From positions 62,001-126,000 of the IMG/VR virus record IMGVR_UViG_3300022933_000279: a DNA stretch of 64,000 nucleotides; one strand, 5' to 3'. The first letter of the stretch is position 1. Each line of letters starts with the position of its first letter. This stretch comes from a virus. Below the pieces are notes generated by a model. The model saw only the letters and a list, made by a program, of their open reading frames with translations. It made no database searches and was not told where the DNA came from. A program made the translations under genes and the position numbers. This document shows, piece by piece, positions 22,730 through 32,549 of this stretch.

Positions 22730-24520
22730 ATGGCGGGAAGAACAGATGCAGAAGAAACAGGGGAAGGGTATGAATGGCATCAAACAGATAGAACTCCTAC
22801 AACATCACCGGTAGAAGATAATTCCACTCAGGCAACTGCTCGGATTCCTGGTGACTATAAGGTTGAAAAGTTAGTTCTTTTGTCACCTAATATAGATGCA
22901 GAAATTGATTTAACACCGACTTTTGATACTATATCTATATTTGAAGATATAAGCACACCTTATTTATTAATGGATTTGTCTATAGTGGAATCATACGGAC
23001 TAAGAGAATTGATTCCTCTTATTGGTGAGGAATTTATTGAACTTGTGGCAGGCACTGCTGGTGTAACAGCAAAATCCGGTTCACCATCACAAAATAAATT
23101 TGATGGTATTATTAGTAAAGTCTTTAGAGTGACAAGCTTGTCACCGATAATATCAACATCTGAAAGAGTTAAAAATTATGTTATACATTGTGTTTCTGTA
23201 GAGGCAATTATTAATGAAAAAACTAGAATAAGTAGGGGATATAGAAAAAAGTCAATTGATCATGTTATTAAGGACATTTATAAAAAAAATATTGTTAAGC
23301 CTTTGGAGAATGAATATAGTAGTTATGTTGGAAAAGATAAAGTTAAACCATTAGTTATTGAACCAACCGAAGGTACTCATGATATTACGTTTCCTTTTAA
23401 AAAACCATTTGATATTTTTAATGATTTATCGGAAAAGGCTTTAACTCTTAATGAACCTGAAGAAGAAAATGTTGCGCAAGCACGTGGTGATGTTCCACCG
23501 GCACGACAAGCAGGTGGTGCATTGTATATGTTTTATGAAACATTATCTAATTTTAGATTTGAAAGTTTAGAATCAGTTTTTAAACGGACCCCTAAGCGAC
23601 ATATATATGCAAAACCTAGTCCCTCAATCAGCGCAGATGATATCATAAATGGTTTTAATGTTTGCCTAGATTATCAAATTGATGGGCTCTTTGATATTAT
23701 TGATAACTTACGTGCCGGAATGTATGCTTCAAAATTAATAACTCATGATATGACACGGATGCGATATGATATTACAGGTTATAGTTATGTTCTTAGAAAT
23801 GATACACCTATTTCAATACCTGAACCTTCAACGGGCATAGAAACTGAAACACAATCCGGAAGCACAGAACCAGAAGCATCTAAAAAGAAATTAGCAGATT
23901 TAACTTTGTCATTAGCTAGAACTGGTGCTGGCGGTAAATTATGTACAGATAAAAATGACCTTTTACATGATAGTGATGATGGTGAACGTTGTAAAATAAA
24001 ATTTATGGCTACGGATTTAAATCACGCTTATTTTTTTGAGGCGAATAGAAAAGATGCCGGAGGCCCTAAAGAAAAAGGAATAAAAGAAAGCAATCTTGAA
24101 AGAAGAGTACAATTAAGAGATTCACAATTACAACAATTAGATAACATTAAACTTACACTTAGAATGTATGGTGATTCATCTTTAAGAGTTGGAGAAATTA
24201 TAAACTTTTATGCTCCTTCTCAAACTTTGCAAGAAGGATCAGAACAAACAGCCGATGTATTTTTAAGTGGTAAATATATTATAACAAGAATTAAACATAT
24301 TATTAATGCTGAACAATATCTGATGAATATTCAATGTAGAAAAGATGCTTGGTATTCTGATTTACCAGCGTTTGATCAAGCACTAAATGCATCTCGTTTA
24401 CTTGGTAATACTTCTAAAGACGAAGCGAAGGCTAGGGCCTTAAACGTTAAAATCTCATCCGGTACAACTGATGCGAGCAATGCTCCAGATACAATTACGC
24501 CAAATGATGAAACCATATGA
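22730..24520 (+). CDS. Baseplate hub protein, gp27-like candidate
   Basis: 596 residues. After a polar N-terminal ~45 residues comes KVEKLVLLSPNIDAEIDLTPTFDTISIFEDISTPYL, a beta-rich start typical of hub proteins of the gp27/gpD class. The rest is beta-rich with a helical middle (IDHVIKDIYKKNI). The C-terminal region LTLRMYGDSSLRVGEIINFYAP and GKYIITRIKHIINAEQYLMNI fits the last hub domain. It is longer than T4 gp27 (391). Its place between gp53 and gp5 supports a hub role as the platform for the gp5 spike. Confidence 0.65.
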   Translation: MAGRTDAEETGEGYEWHQTDRTPTTSPVEDNSTQATARIPGDYKVEKLVLLSPNIDAEIDLTPTFDTISIFEDISTPYLLMDLSIVESYGLRELIPLIGEEFIELVAGTAGVTAKSGSPSQNKFDGIISKVFRVTSLSPIISTSERVKNYVIHCVSVEAIINEKTRISRGYRKKSIDHVIKDIYKKNIVKPLENEYSSYVGKDKVKPLVIEPTEGTHDITFPFKKPFDIFNDLSEKALTLNEPEEENVAQARGDVPPARQAGGALYMFYETLSNFRFESLESVFKRTPKRHIYAKPSPSISADDIINGFNVCLDYQIDGLFDIIDNLRAGMYASKLITHDMTRMRYDITGYSYVLRNDTPISIPEPSTGIETETQSGSTEPEASKKKLADLTLSLARTGAGGKLCTDKNDLLHDSDDGERCKIKFMATDLNHAYFFEANRKDAGGPKEKGIKESNLERRVQLRDSQLQQLDNIKLTLRMYGDSSLRVGEIINFYAPSQTLQEGSEQTADVFLSGKYIITRIKHIINAEQYLMNIQCRKDAWYSDLPAFDQALNASRLLGNTSKDEAKARALNVKISSGTTDASNAPDTITPNDETI

Positions 24521-24545
24521 CACATAGTATAAGGATTGAAAGATA

Positions 24546-26576
24546 ATGGAAACTGACTTTATGGGCAAAGCTGGCTTTATTTGGGCCATCGGTGTTGTTG
24601 AGGATAGAAATGATCCTCTGTATCTAGGAAGATGTAAAGTAAGATACTTAGGTTGGCATACTAGAGATAAACAAGAATTACCAACAGTAGTATTACCTTG
24701 GTCATTTCCTTTAATGCCAATAACATCCGCTTCACAAACACAAGTTGGTACAAGTCCCACTGGCCCTGTTCCAGGAACTTGGGTTTTATCTTTTTTTAAA
24801 GACGGTCTAGATGCCACTGATCCAATTATGTTAGGAACATTGCCCGGTCGGCCTGATAAAGCATGTGATCCACGTGATGGTTTTAATGATCCCCGAACTT
24901 GGCAGCCCAAACCATTTCAAGTAGATGACAACGGTGCGGTTATTGAAGGATCAGTTGAATTTAAAGATGTGCCCCAATTTCCATTAAAATTGAATCGGGT
25001 TAGGGATAAGGGCGTTGAAATTACAGAACGTACTGATGATCCTAATAAACATAAAGATAAAGATATTTGGGATTTTTCTTATAACTTTCCTAATATAAGA
25101 TTTTTAAATGAACCTACTACTCCTAGATTAGCTAGGGGTTTGCAGGATACATCAGCTAAAATTCTTAATAGAGTAAGACCAGGTCCTGGGCCTGCATCTG
25201 TAATGGTTGAAGGTAATGCAGAGTCTCCTTTACAAAATAGAAGAGATGTAAAGATGGGCAAATTTGGTATTAGAGCTAGTGATTTTGCTGATAGGCCAAC
25301 CTTCATGGAACCAGAGTCTGCATATGCCGCACAGTATCCTTATAATCATGTTCATCAGACTGAAAGTGGACATGTTATAGAAATGGATGATACTCCAACT
25401 GCGGAAAGATTGTCTTGGACACATAGATCAGGTGCCTACCGAGAAATGGGACCAGCAGGTGATGTTGTAGATAAAGCAACCAGAGATGCGTGGTCCTGTG
25501 TTTTGAGAAACTCATATGAACAAATAAGTGGTAATAAATTTTCTTCGATAGATTATGGATATGAATTAGCTGTGGCCGCTACAGGAGGAAAAGAAGATTA
25601 TTGGCTTAGAGTATGTGGTACTGGCGATGTTCATTTAGAAGCCGAAGAAGGTAACATTGAAATGTATACTAAAAACGGCGTAACTTTTATAAATGCGAAG
25701 CGAATTGAATTTAATGCTAAAGAATATATTAGAATGTCTGCTCCGCGGATTCAACAAACAAAATTTCCACGGAACAATCCGAGTTTAAATCCATCAGAAG
25801 CAGGAGATAAATCAGGACAGGAAGTCGAGGTAGCAGGAAATCAATCAGAAAATGTTGGCGGTGCGAAAACAGTAAATGCTGGTCAAATTGGAATGAACAC
25901 AATGGGACCTTTTACTACATCATGTCAAAGTGAATCAAAGAATATTTCTCATAGTTCAGAAACAACAGTTATGGGATTAAATATTCTTTTGGGTCAAGGT
26001 GCAGCCGGCTGGAGTACTGCAGTTCAAAATGGAATTATTAATTTAAGAAGTGCAGACGCCAAAGCTGGAACAGGTGGAATTTTACTTCATTTAAATGAAT
26101 TACCAGTTTCCAGTCCGTCATCGGCAAAGTCATCAGCGGTTGGTTATTTGTCTATTATGCCTACTGATCCAATCTCGTCGGAAATTGAATTAGCTTCGAC
26201 ATTTGGTAAAGTTTCTATGAAAAATAAATTCGGTGAAATAGCATTAGAAGAAGCCCCAATGGGAACCGGAGGAAATCTAAAACTAGAGACAAATGGTGTA
26301 GGCGCTGAGATGATGATGAAATCACCGATGGGAGGAATCAGTTTTGATGCAACGGGTAAGGTTAATATCTGGAATGAGGTAACTTCTTTAACGAACATAG
26401 TAAAAGTTCTCTTTAGACATCTTTTGGAACACACACACGGACATAATGATACTATTATGGGTACACCAAACCCAATGGCCGTAACATTACCAAACGCGTT
26501 GCAACCATGGTATACAGACTTACTTACAGAACAGGCTAAACTAGATGGCTTTTTTGCGCAAAACAAGGGTTTTTAA
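24546..26576 (+). CDS. 5: Baseplate central spike gp5-like, without a recognisable lysozyme domain
   Basis: 676 residues. The N-terminal WAIGVVEDRNDPLYLGRCKVRYLGWH is the OB-fold start of gp5/VgrG spikes. HQTESGHVIEMDDTPTAERL and SGAYREMGPAGDVV are the gp5/VgrG core, followed by the beta-helical needle (GDVHLEAEEGNIEMYTKNG). The long Gly/Ser-rich C-terminal half is probably further beta-helix. No T4-lysozyme-like domain is seen where T4 gp5 has one (between the OB-fold and the needle); the segment there is Pro/Asp-rich linker. TSS-proximal wall degradation must come from another protein. Confidence 0.88.
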   Translation: METDFMGKAGFIWAIGVVEDRNDPLYLGRCKVRYLGWHTRDKQELPTVVLPWSFPLMPITSASQTQVGTSPTGPVPGTWVLSFFKDGLDATDPIMLGTLPGRPDKACDPRDGFNDPRTWQPKPFQVDDNGAVIEGSVEFKDVPQFPLKLNRVRDKGVEITERTDDPNKHKDKDIWDFSYNFPNIRFLNEPTTPRLARGLQDTSAKILNRVRPGPGPASVMVEGNAESPLQNRRDVKMGKFGIRASDFADRPTFMEPESAYAAQYPYNHVHQTESGHVIEMDDTPTAERLSWTHRSGAYREMGPAGDVVDKATRDAWSCVLRNSYEQISGNKFSSIDYGYELAVAATGGKEDYWLRVCGTGDVHLEAEEGNIEMYTKNGVTFINAKRIEFNAKEYIRMSAPRIQQTKFPRNNPSLNPSEAGDKSGQEVEVAGNQSENVGGAKTVNAGQIGMNTMGPFTTSCQSESKNISHSSETTVMGLNILLGQGAAGWSTAVQNGIINLRSADAKAGTGGILLHLNELPVSSPSSAKSSAVGYLSIMPTDPISSEIELASTFGKVSMKNKFGEIALEEAPMGTGGNLKLETNGVGAEMMMKSPMGGISFDATGKVNIWNEVTSLTNIVKVLFRHLLEHTHGHNDTIMGTPNPMAVTLPNALQPWYTDLLTEQAKLDGFFAQNKGF

Positions 26577-26590
26577 ATAAAATAACTAAT

Positions 26591-26767
26591 ATGACAAATC
26601 AAACACAGTGGGAAAAAACAACACAATTAGTTCCTCATCCAAAGGTGTTAGAACTAATGAGCAAGTTAAAACAATTAAATGATCTCGAGACTAAATTGAT
26701 GACAGAATTTAAAAATGCACTAGAAAAGCAAGCGCAAGAAGGGGATAATGGCGGAACAAGAAGCTGA
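26591..26767 (+). CDS. Small hypothetical protein (58 residues)
   Basis: ATG 26591 to TGA 26765-26767, ending inside the start of the next gene. The peptide begins MTNQTQWEKTTQLVPHPK and continues with a helix-forming segment (ELMSKLKQLNDLETKLMTEF) likely to form a coiled coil. The tight spacing, the 20-base overlap with the next gene and the lack of any other gene in the gap support it. It may be a small baseplate accessory or chaperone. Confidence 0.55.
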   Translation: MTNQTQWEKTTQLVPHPKVLELMSKLKQLNDLETKLMTEFKNALEKQAQEGDNGGTRS

Positions 26768-29700
26768 TCTAGATCAGCTTCTTTCCCGGAAAATGGTGGA
26801 ACAAGAAGCTGATGAGTGGTCCTCTAGAAATTTAGGAGATATAGGTTATCTAAAGCACTTTTTTGAAGTAGCAGCAAAAGGTCTGGAACTTCATAAGGAG
26901 AACGCGGCATTTATTAAGGAGGCTTATGAATTTAATAGGGCACTTGTATTTGCTAAGGTAGATCCATTATTTGCAGCATTAGATAAAATTTTTCAAGAAA
27001 TTTTAAAACTATTAGATGATCTCAGAGGTTTAGGTTTTTATTATCTACCTGTTCATTCAAAATCAATTGGTACATCTAATGAAGTACAAAGAAATCCTGT
27101 TACAGGTGGACTATTGATTGGGGGTACATATTATGCAAAAGCAACCGCCAGTGGCATACCCGGAGAATACAAAAAAGCTAATGTTTTTCTAGGTGACACT
27201 CCAGCTACGGATAAAGAAACAGGTGAACAAATATACGTAAAAGATACAGCATGGGAAGATCCATTTGATGCCGACGGCAACAGCACAGGAACAGAATTAA
27301 CCTTAGAGAATGCTTTTGTATATGCTAATGAGAAGTTAGGTTTAACGCAATTATCTCCAACTGGTATTTTACAAACAATTGATAGATCTTTTGACGATAA
27401 AAATGATGTCCCTAAAGGTAATACGGCTTTTACAACCGATACATCACAATTATTGTCAGAAGATTATTATCTATCAGGCCGGCCAATATTTTCAAATTCT
27501 GCAACGGTAGGTGGAATTATTATTATAATGGGAGCACCCTCTTTTGATAAATTTGGAGATATTTTAAAAACATTTAATAAATTTATTAATTTAGAAAGTT
27601 TTAATCAGTTAGTAGCTGATGTTAAGAAAATACTCAATCCGCCTGTCGTACATAGAATAAAGTTATCTTGGGTAAGCACCAAAACTATTGATGTGGATAG
27701 TGAGTCACCGGATTTTAATACACCGCCTTCACTTTCTGATGCTCCCGGCAAGAAAACTTATATAGAAAAAGATGATACCGTAGGTTCATTTTACAAGCAC
27801 GATAAGAACGAAGATGGAACATACAAAAGCAATAGAGTTTTGAAGGCTACGGTAGGCAAATCAATAGCCCGAGTCACTAAAGTTATAACGACTGAAAACA
27901 TGGTAATTGAAGATAGAGAAACGCTAGGCCATAAAGCAGATACTCATAATACCAATTTAACAGAAACAATGATTAAAAGGAATCATCAAGAAATAAAAAT
28001 AGATAGAAATTTGGTTCCTTATCAAAATCAAGAATTGGAAATTGCATATATGTCACCCGGCATGGAATTTAAAAAAGGTGATATTATTGTAGAAGCGATA
28101 CCCATGACGGACTCTGGAGGTACTCAAACCGCAACCGGAGATAAAATTGATCTTAATAAACAAAATGCGGGTGATCCAGGTAAAGACAATGATAAGGAAT
28201 ATGTTCAAGTCACTGAGGGTGAACTTATAGTCGGAAAAGTAGTGGATGAATTCTATGCAGATGCTTTACCTGAAAAACCAGATTGGAGAGGTAAAAGATT
28301 AGAAGAATTAATTCCACCTTTAGGTTCAGTTTTAGATACTACTGAAGCACATGTAAGAAGTATATTCGCAACTATTAAAAACTATCAGGCCAGTCTAGAT
28401 CCGATTATAAAATACTTAGATGGGAAAATGGATGAACTTACGGCATTCAGTAATGAAATTGAAGAATTATTAGAATTATTTGCTGTAGGTATTCCCGCGC
28501 TTGGTATGTACACATTATACTTGAATCCCCAATTAGGGGGCACAGCTCGTTTCAGAGAAAGAATGATGGGTGCAGGAGGACCTGATAAGCCACCTGAAAA
28601 TTTAAAATTTTGTGCCGGTGTTTGTTTTTTAGGTGGTGGACCAACAGGAGGACCATTAGTTAAATCTCTTGATTTTCTTGCGTTGATGCTAGGAATGAGA
28701 AAGCCGACAGAGGAAGAGGCAGTTGCGCAATCTAGATTGGAAGAATTGGCGACTCCGCTTTTTGATGAAACAAAAACATATATGGCCGGAGATAAAATTT
28801 ATTATAAGGGCGTTAATTATATTTGTTTAGTTAATTATACAACTGGCGAAGAACCTATAATAAAAGATCTGAATGATGAAAATGTGATTAATGCAGCATA
28901 TTGGGAAAGACTAGGAGAAGCTGGAGTTAAGGATGAACAAGTTACAGTTGGAGATGCAAGAACTCCTGAAGAAATAAGAAAAGCCAAAATAGATTTTTTG
29001 AAAGATACTAAAAAGGCTTTAGGTGATATTTTAGTTAAATTAAATGGGGCTTCACCTGGTGCATCAAGTTTAAGAAAGAAGATTATGGATGTTCCTCTTT
29101 ATGGAGCAATGGATCCACTGCAATCACCACCAGCGTTTATTTCATCTGGTGCAAATGAATCCACTTTTAATGATCTTCTAAACTTAAGAGATATGGATTT
29201 AGAAGAGTTAGATTTATTGGTTTATAGAATCACAGAAATGTTGGTTTCAGTGGAAATTACAATGATTCAAGAAACACCAGATGTAGACACAGAACCTGGT
29301 AGTTTTAGATCAAAAGGGAAATCGTTACTTATTTTAAAAGGTGAATTTATAGATGAAGTTGATGATTTTGAAGGGGGACAAAGAAAGGTTAAACCAAATA
29401 CAACTATTACTATTCTTGATCCTCTCAATCCAGGTTCTGGTTCAACAAGAACTGTAGAACGTATGTCAAATACAACAGTGGCCGTTCTTAATGAACCATT
29501 TGAACCAGATATAGAAACTGCACTGGCTTATGATGTAATTTTAACTGATCAAAATGAAACTGAATATAAGTATAAGTCCGAATATAGAGCAAATAATACA
29601 CACTATTATCATCCAGGATATAGATTACGTGAATTTGAAGCCAAGGCAAATACTATTTCAACTTATTCAAAAGTTGATGTAGCGGGTAATTATATAGATA

Positions 29701-30209
29701 TACCTGAGTATGAAGCCGGGAACCCGAAAGGTTCCGGGTTCGACAACAAACCGCGAAATGTTAATGAATACCCGCTTGGTACCATTATAGAAATAAATGG
29801 AACTGTACCACAATCAGAAGGATATGTTGGTGGGGGTGGAATAGAAGTATTATTAGAAGAAGAAGAACAGGTGGCAGAGACATGGAATGCGATTGGTGTT
29901 TCACAGGATGATGTCTTAATTGTAACTCTTGATACAGGAGTATTTACTAAGTATATTCAAGAAGTTCTTGATGATACACATATAGCAATTGATTCCGCCA
30001 TTCAAGCAGGGGGAGATGCTCCGTATCAAACCTTGTTATATCATTCTGATTGGGATTTTGAATTATCAATCGGCAAAAAACAAGTAAAGGCCCAAGACGA
30101 TAAGATACAGAGTAGTAAGAATAAATTTCTTGATTATTTGAATGATATTAATGCTCAGGCAGATGAGATTTATGATTACTTGGATAAATTGAATAACGAG
30201 GGTTGGTAA
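26748..30209 (+). CDS. Large baseplate structural protein with CBM-like segment
   Basis: 1153 residues. The N-terminal region is helical (EVAAKGLELHKENAAFIKEAYEF), the middle beta-rich, and the last ~60 residues a helix (KQVKAQDDKIQSSKNKFLDYL). At about residues 673-720 the pattern YMAGDKIYYKGVNYICLVNYTTGEEP...AAYWERLG is like carbohydrate-binding modules of the CBM5/12 type (GDxVxYxGxxYxC, then YW). Its position between gp5 and gp25 marks it as a virion protein. No T4 equivalent is recognised. A near-palindromic GC-rich stretch at ~29715-29740 encodes the GNPKGSG turn. Confidence 0.6.
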   Translation: MAEQEADLDQLLSRKMVEQEADEWSSRNLGDIGYLKHFFEVAAKGLELHKENAAFIKEAYEFNRALVFAKVDPLFAALDKIFQEILKLLDDLRGLGFYYLPVHSKSIGTSNEVQRNPVTGGLLIGGTYYAKATASGIPGEYKKANVFLGDTPATDKETGEQIYVKDTAWEDPFDADGNSTGTELTLENAFVYANEKLGLTQLSPTGILQTIDRSFDDKNDVPKGNTAFTTDTSQLLSEDYYLSGRPIFSNSATVGGIIIIMGAPSFDKFGDILKTFNKFINLESFNQLVADVKKILNPPVVHRIKLSWVSTKTIDVDSESPDFNTPPSLSDAPGKKTYIEKDDTVGSFYKHDKNEDGTYKSNRVLKATVGKSIARVTKVITTENMVIEDRETLGHKADTHNTNLTETMIKRNHQEIKIDRNLVPYQNQELEIAYMSPGMEFKKGDIIVEAIPMTDSGGTQTATGDKIDLNKQNAGDPGKDNDKEYVQVTEGELIVGKVVDEFYADALPEKPDWRGKRLEELIPPLGSVLDTTEAHVRSIFATIKNYQASLDPIIKYLDGKMDELTAFSNEIEELLELFAVGIPALGMYTLYLNPQLGGTARFRERMMGAGGPDKPPENLKFCAGVCFLGGGPTGGPLVKSLDFLALMLGMRKPTEEEAVAQSRLEELATPLFDETKTYMAGDKIYYKGVNYICLVNYTTGEEPIIKDLNDENVINAAYWERLGEAGVKDEQVTVGDARTPEEIRKAKIDFLKDTKKALGDILVKLNGASPGASSLRKKIMDVPLYGAMDPLQSPPAFISSGANESTFNDLLNLRDMDLEELDLLVYRITEMLVSVEITMIQETPDVDTEPGSFRSKGKSLLILKGEFIDEVDDFEGGQRKVKPNTTITILDPLNPGSGSTRTVERMSNTTVAVLNEPFEPDIETALAYDVILTDQNETEYKYKSEYRANNTHYYHPGYRLREFEAKANTISTYSKVDVAGNYIDIPEYEAGNPKGSGFDNKPRNVNEYPLGTIIEINGTVPQSEGYVGGGGIEVLLEEEEQVAETWNAIGVSQDDVLIVTLDTGVFTKYIQEVLDDTHIAIDSAIQAGGDAPYQTLLYHSDWDFELSIGKKQVKAQDDKIQSSKNKFLDYLNDINAQADEIYDYLDKLNNEGW

Positions 30210-30217
30210 TATAAATA
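30210..30217 (+). promoter_or_regulatory. T4-type late promoter before gp25
   Basis: A perfect TATAAATA follows the stop of the 1153-residue gene. Predicted start is near 30223, giving a very short leader; AAGGAAC precedes the gp25 ATG. Confidence 0.7.
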
Positions 30218-30236
30218 GATTAAATAAGGAACATCT

Positions 30237-30659
30237 ATGGCACAAACACGATACACAGAAATAGAGTATGATGAAAAAACTGGCGCAACTATCTATTCTG
30301 ATGTTGATATATCTTTTAAAGCTCATCCTGTAACAGGTGATATTATTAAAACAAAGAATGCGACTGTGATAAAACAATCTATGCGTCAGATATTACAAAC
30401 AAGAGCAAATGAAAGATTGGGTCATCCTGAAATTGGCGCAGGTGTTCAAGAATTATTATTCGAACCAATGAATCAATTAACAGAAAATAGACTCGTTAGA
30501 AAAATTGCAGACTCTTTAAGAATGTTAGAACCTCGGGCTACAATAAGGGATATAATTGTAATGGGTGATCCAGATAAAAATGCTTATAGGATAAAAATTA
30601 TTTTTACGATGTTAGGGCAACAAACCGACGAAATTTTCGAAACTTATACGTATAGGTAA
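30237..30659 (+). CDS. 25: Baseplate wedge protein gp25
   Basis: 140 residues (T4: 132). ATVIKQSMRQILQTRANERLGHPEIGAGVQELLFEPMN is the conserved gp25 core that nucleates sheath assembly, including the EPR-like tail LRMLEPRATIRDI. gp25 forms the wedge core with gp6 and gp53 and gives the sheath its first contact. gp6 follows after 3 bases, in the T4 order. Confidence 0.95.
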   Translation: MAQTRYTEIEYDEKTGATIYSDVDISFKAHPVTGDIIKTKNATVIKQSMRQILQTRANERLGHPEIGAGVQELLFEPMNQLTENRLVRKIADSLRMLEPRATIRDIIVMGDPDKNAYRIKIIFTMLGQQTDEIFETYTYR

Positions 30660-30662
30660 GTA

Positions 30663-32549
30663 ATGGCAACAGATGTAGCGAAATTAAATGTTTCAGAACT
30701 GGACATGCCGGCTATCAAATCCAACATGATAGCCTTTTTAAAAAGTCAAAGTGAATTCGCAAATTTTGACTTTGCAGGTTCAGGATTGGATGTAATAATG
30801 GATATGCTAGCATATAATACTTATTATAATTCATTTTATTTAAATATGTTAGCAAATGAAATGTTTTTAGATACTGCGGAACTTAGAAATTCTGTTGTAC
30901 AGAAAGCCAAACAGATGGGTTATACACCTCGATCTGTTCAAGGAACAAAGGCAATAGTTACATTGCAGATAACTCCTAGTGATCAAGCAACCACAATGGT
31001 TGTAGAAAAAGATAAAAGATTTTCTGCTACTATAGATCAGGACAAATATATTTTTACTACTGCGGATTCGTATAATGCTATAATTGGTTCCAATGGAAGA
31101 TTCACGGTTCCCGATGTACAGTTGAATCAAGGTATAAGGTTAACTCACAAATATGCAGTTGATTATTCTAACAAAGAGCAAAAATTTCTTTTACCTAATC
31201 CACAGACTGATGTTACAACATTAGAGGTTACTGTAAAGGCTTCACCGACTTCTACAATTATAGATACCTATACAAAGGTAACAGACACAGTTAAAGTAAC
31301 AGCAACATCTAAAGTATTTTTCTTATATGAAGAATTTGATGGTAGATATGAAGTACAATTTGGAGATAATAAAGTAGGAGCGCGTCCAGCTGATGGAAGC
31401 CAAGTTATTTTAACAACAAATATTTCTGATGGCCAAGTTACAAATAAAGCCGCAACTTTTCAAGCTATTGATTTAATAGGAGGATATGCGGATGTTCAAG
31501 TAGTAACTACAACCGCTGGTTATGGTGGTGCTGTAAGGGAATCAATAGAAGAAATAAAATACGGTGCGCCTAAATTATATGAAACTCAAAATAGAGCAGT
31601 TACATTAAATGATTATAAAAGAATTGTAGAAAATGAATGGGTTAATGCAGAGTCAGTAACATGTTGGGGCGGAGAACAAAATGATCCGCCAAGATATGGA
31701 AAAGCGTATATTGCAGTAAAACCCAAGAGTGGATTATACTTAACATCAAAAGATAAAAATGCAATTAAAACTGATATATTATTAAGAAAGAATATGGTTT
31801 CTGTAACACCAGAGATTGTTGCTCCTGATTATCTTTATCTAAAAATTACTTCAGATGTTAGATATGATCCAAATAAAACTATTCAATCTGCAGATCAAAT
31901 AGGATCAAATATTGTTAATGTGGCTCTAAATTATAATCAAAATGAATTAGGAAAATTTGATTTGAGATTCAGGTATTCACGATTAACTACTTTAATTGAT
32001 AATACAGATCCAGCCATTTTAAATAACCAAACAACTGTTCTTTTATTTAAGAGATTGGTGGTAGAATTAGCACAAGCTTTCAACTACGCACAGAATTTTT
32101 CGAATCAATTAAAATATCCATACGTTGGTTATAAAGGAACATTGACTTCTTCAAAATTTCAATATATTAATGAATCAACAGAAGTTGTAGAAACTGGATG
32201 TACATTATCTGATGCAGATGGTATTATTCAAGTTGTAAAAGAAGCAGCCGGCGAAGTTGCAGTTATTAATACTAATGTTGGGACGTTAGATTATACTACA
32301 GGTAAGATGACTTTGGTATCATTTAAACCTATAACAGTTGAAGCTGTTGTAAATAATAATACAATTGAAATATTTGTGCAAACTAATGTATTGGATATAA
32401 CACCTATAAGAGAACAAGTTATTATAGTTGAAAAGAAAGATATCCAAATTAATATGATGACCGATACTTCATTAAGTACAGGTGATTTCCAAATGGCAAC
32501 ATCTGATGAAACCCCCGCGCAGGTAATTTTTGGAGCTAATACTGCATAA
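30663..32549 (+). CDS. 6: Baseplate wedge protein gp6
   Basis: 628 residues (T4: 660). FDFAGSGLDVIMDMLAYNTYYNSFYLNMLANEMFLDTA is the highly conserved N-terminal gp6 block, with VVQKAKQMGYTPRS following. ETQNRAVTLNDYKRIVENEW belongs to the core-bundle domain shared with gpJ-like proteins. gp6 forms the continuous ring that holds wedges together. The last base of its stop is the first base of the next ATG. Confidence 0.94.
   Translation: MATDVAKLNVSELDMPAIKSNMIAFLKSQSEFANFDFAGSGLDVIMDMLAYNTYYNSFYLNMLANEMFLDTAELRNSVVQKAKQMGYTPRSVQGTKAIVTLQITPSDQATTMVVEKDKRFSATIDQDKYIFTTADSYNAIIGSNGRFTVPDVQLNQGIRLTHKYAVDYSNKEQKFLLPNPQTDVTTLEVTVKASPTSTIIDTYTKVTDTVKVTATSKVFFLYEEFDGRYEVQFGDNKVGARPADGSQVILTTNISDGQVTNKAATFQAIDLIGGYADVQVVTTTAGYGGAVRESIEEIKYGAPKLYETQNRAVTLNDYKRIVENEWVNAESVTCWGGEQNDPPRYGKAYIAVKPKSGLYLTSKDKNAIKTDILLRKNMVSVTPEIVAPDYLYLKITSDVRYDPNKTIQSADQIGSNIVNVALNYNQNELGKFDLRFRYSRLTTLIDNTDPAILNNQTTVLLFKRLVVELAQAFNYAQNFSNQLKYPYVGYKGTLTSSKFQYINESTEVVETGCTLSDADGIIQVVKEAAGEVAVINTNVGTLDYTTGKMTLVSFKPITVEAVVNNNTIEIFVQTNVLDITPIREQVIIVEKKDIQINMMTDTSLSTGDFQMATSDETPAQVIFGANTA

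Noticed and set aside
26144-26566. 140-codon antisense frame in gp5
   Set aside because: It lies wholly inside a confident gene on the other strand and has no upstream signals or homology pattern.
29715-29741. GC-rich near-palindrome (GGAACC...GGTTCC)
   Set aside because: It lies inside a coding region, has only a 6-bp stem with a mismatch beyond it and no T-run; it encodes a GNPKGSG turn and is probably incidental.
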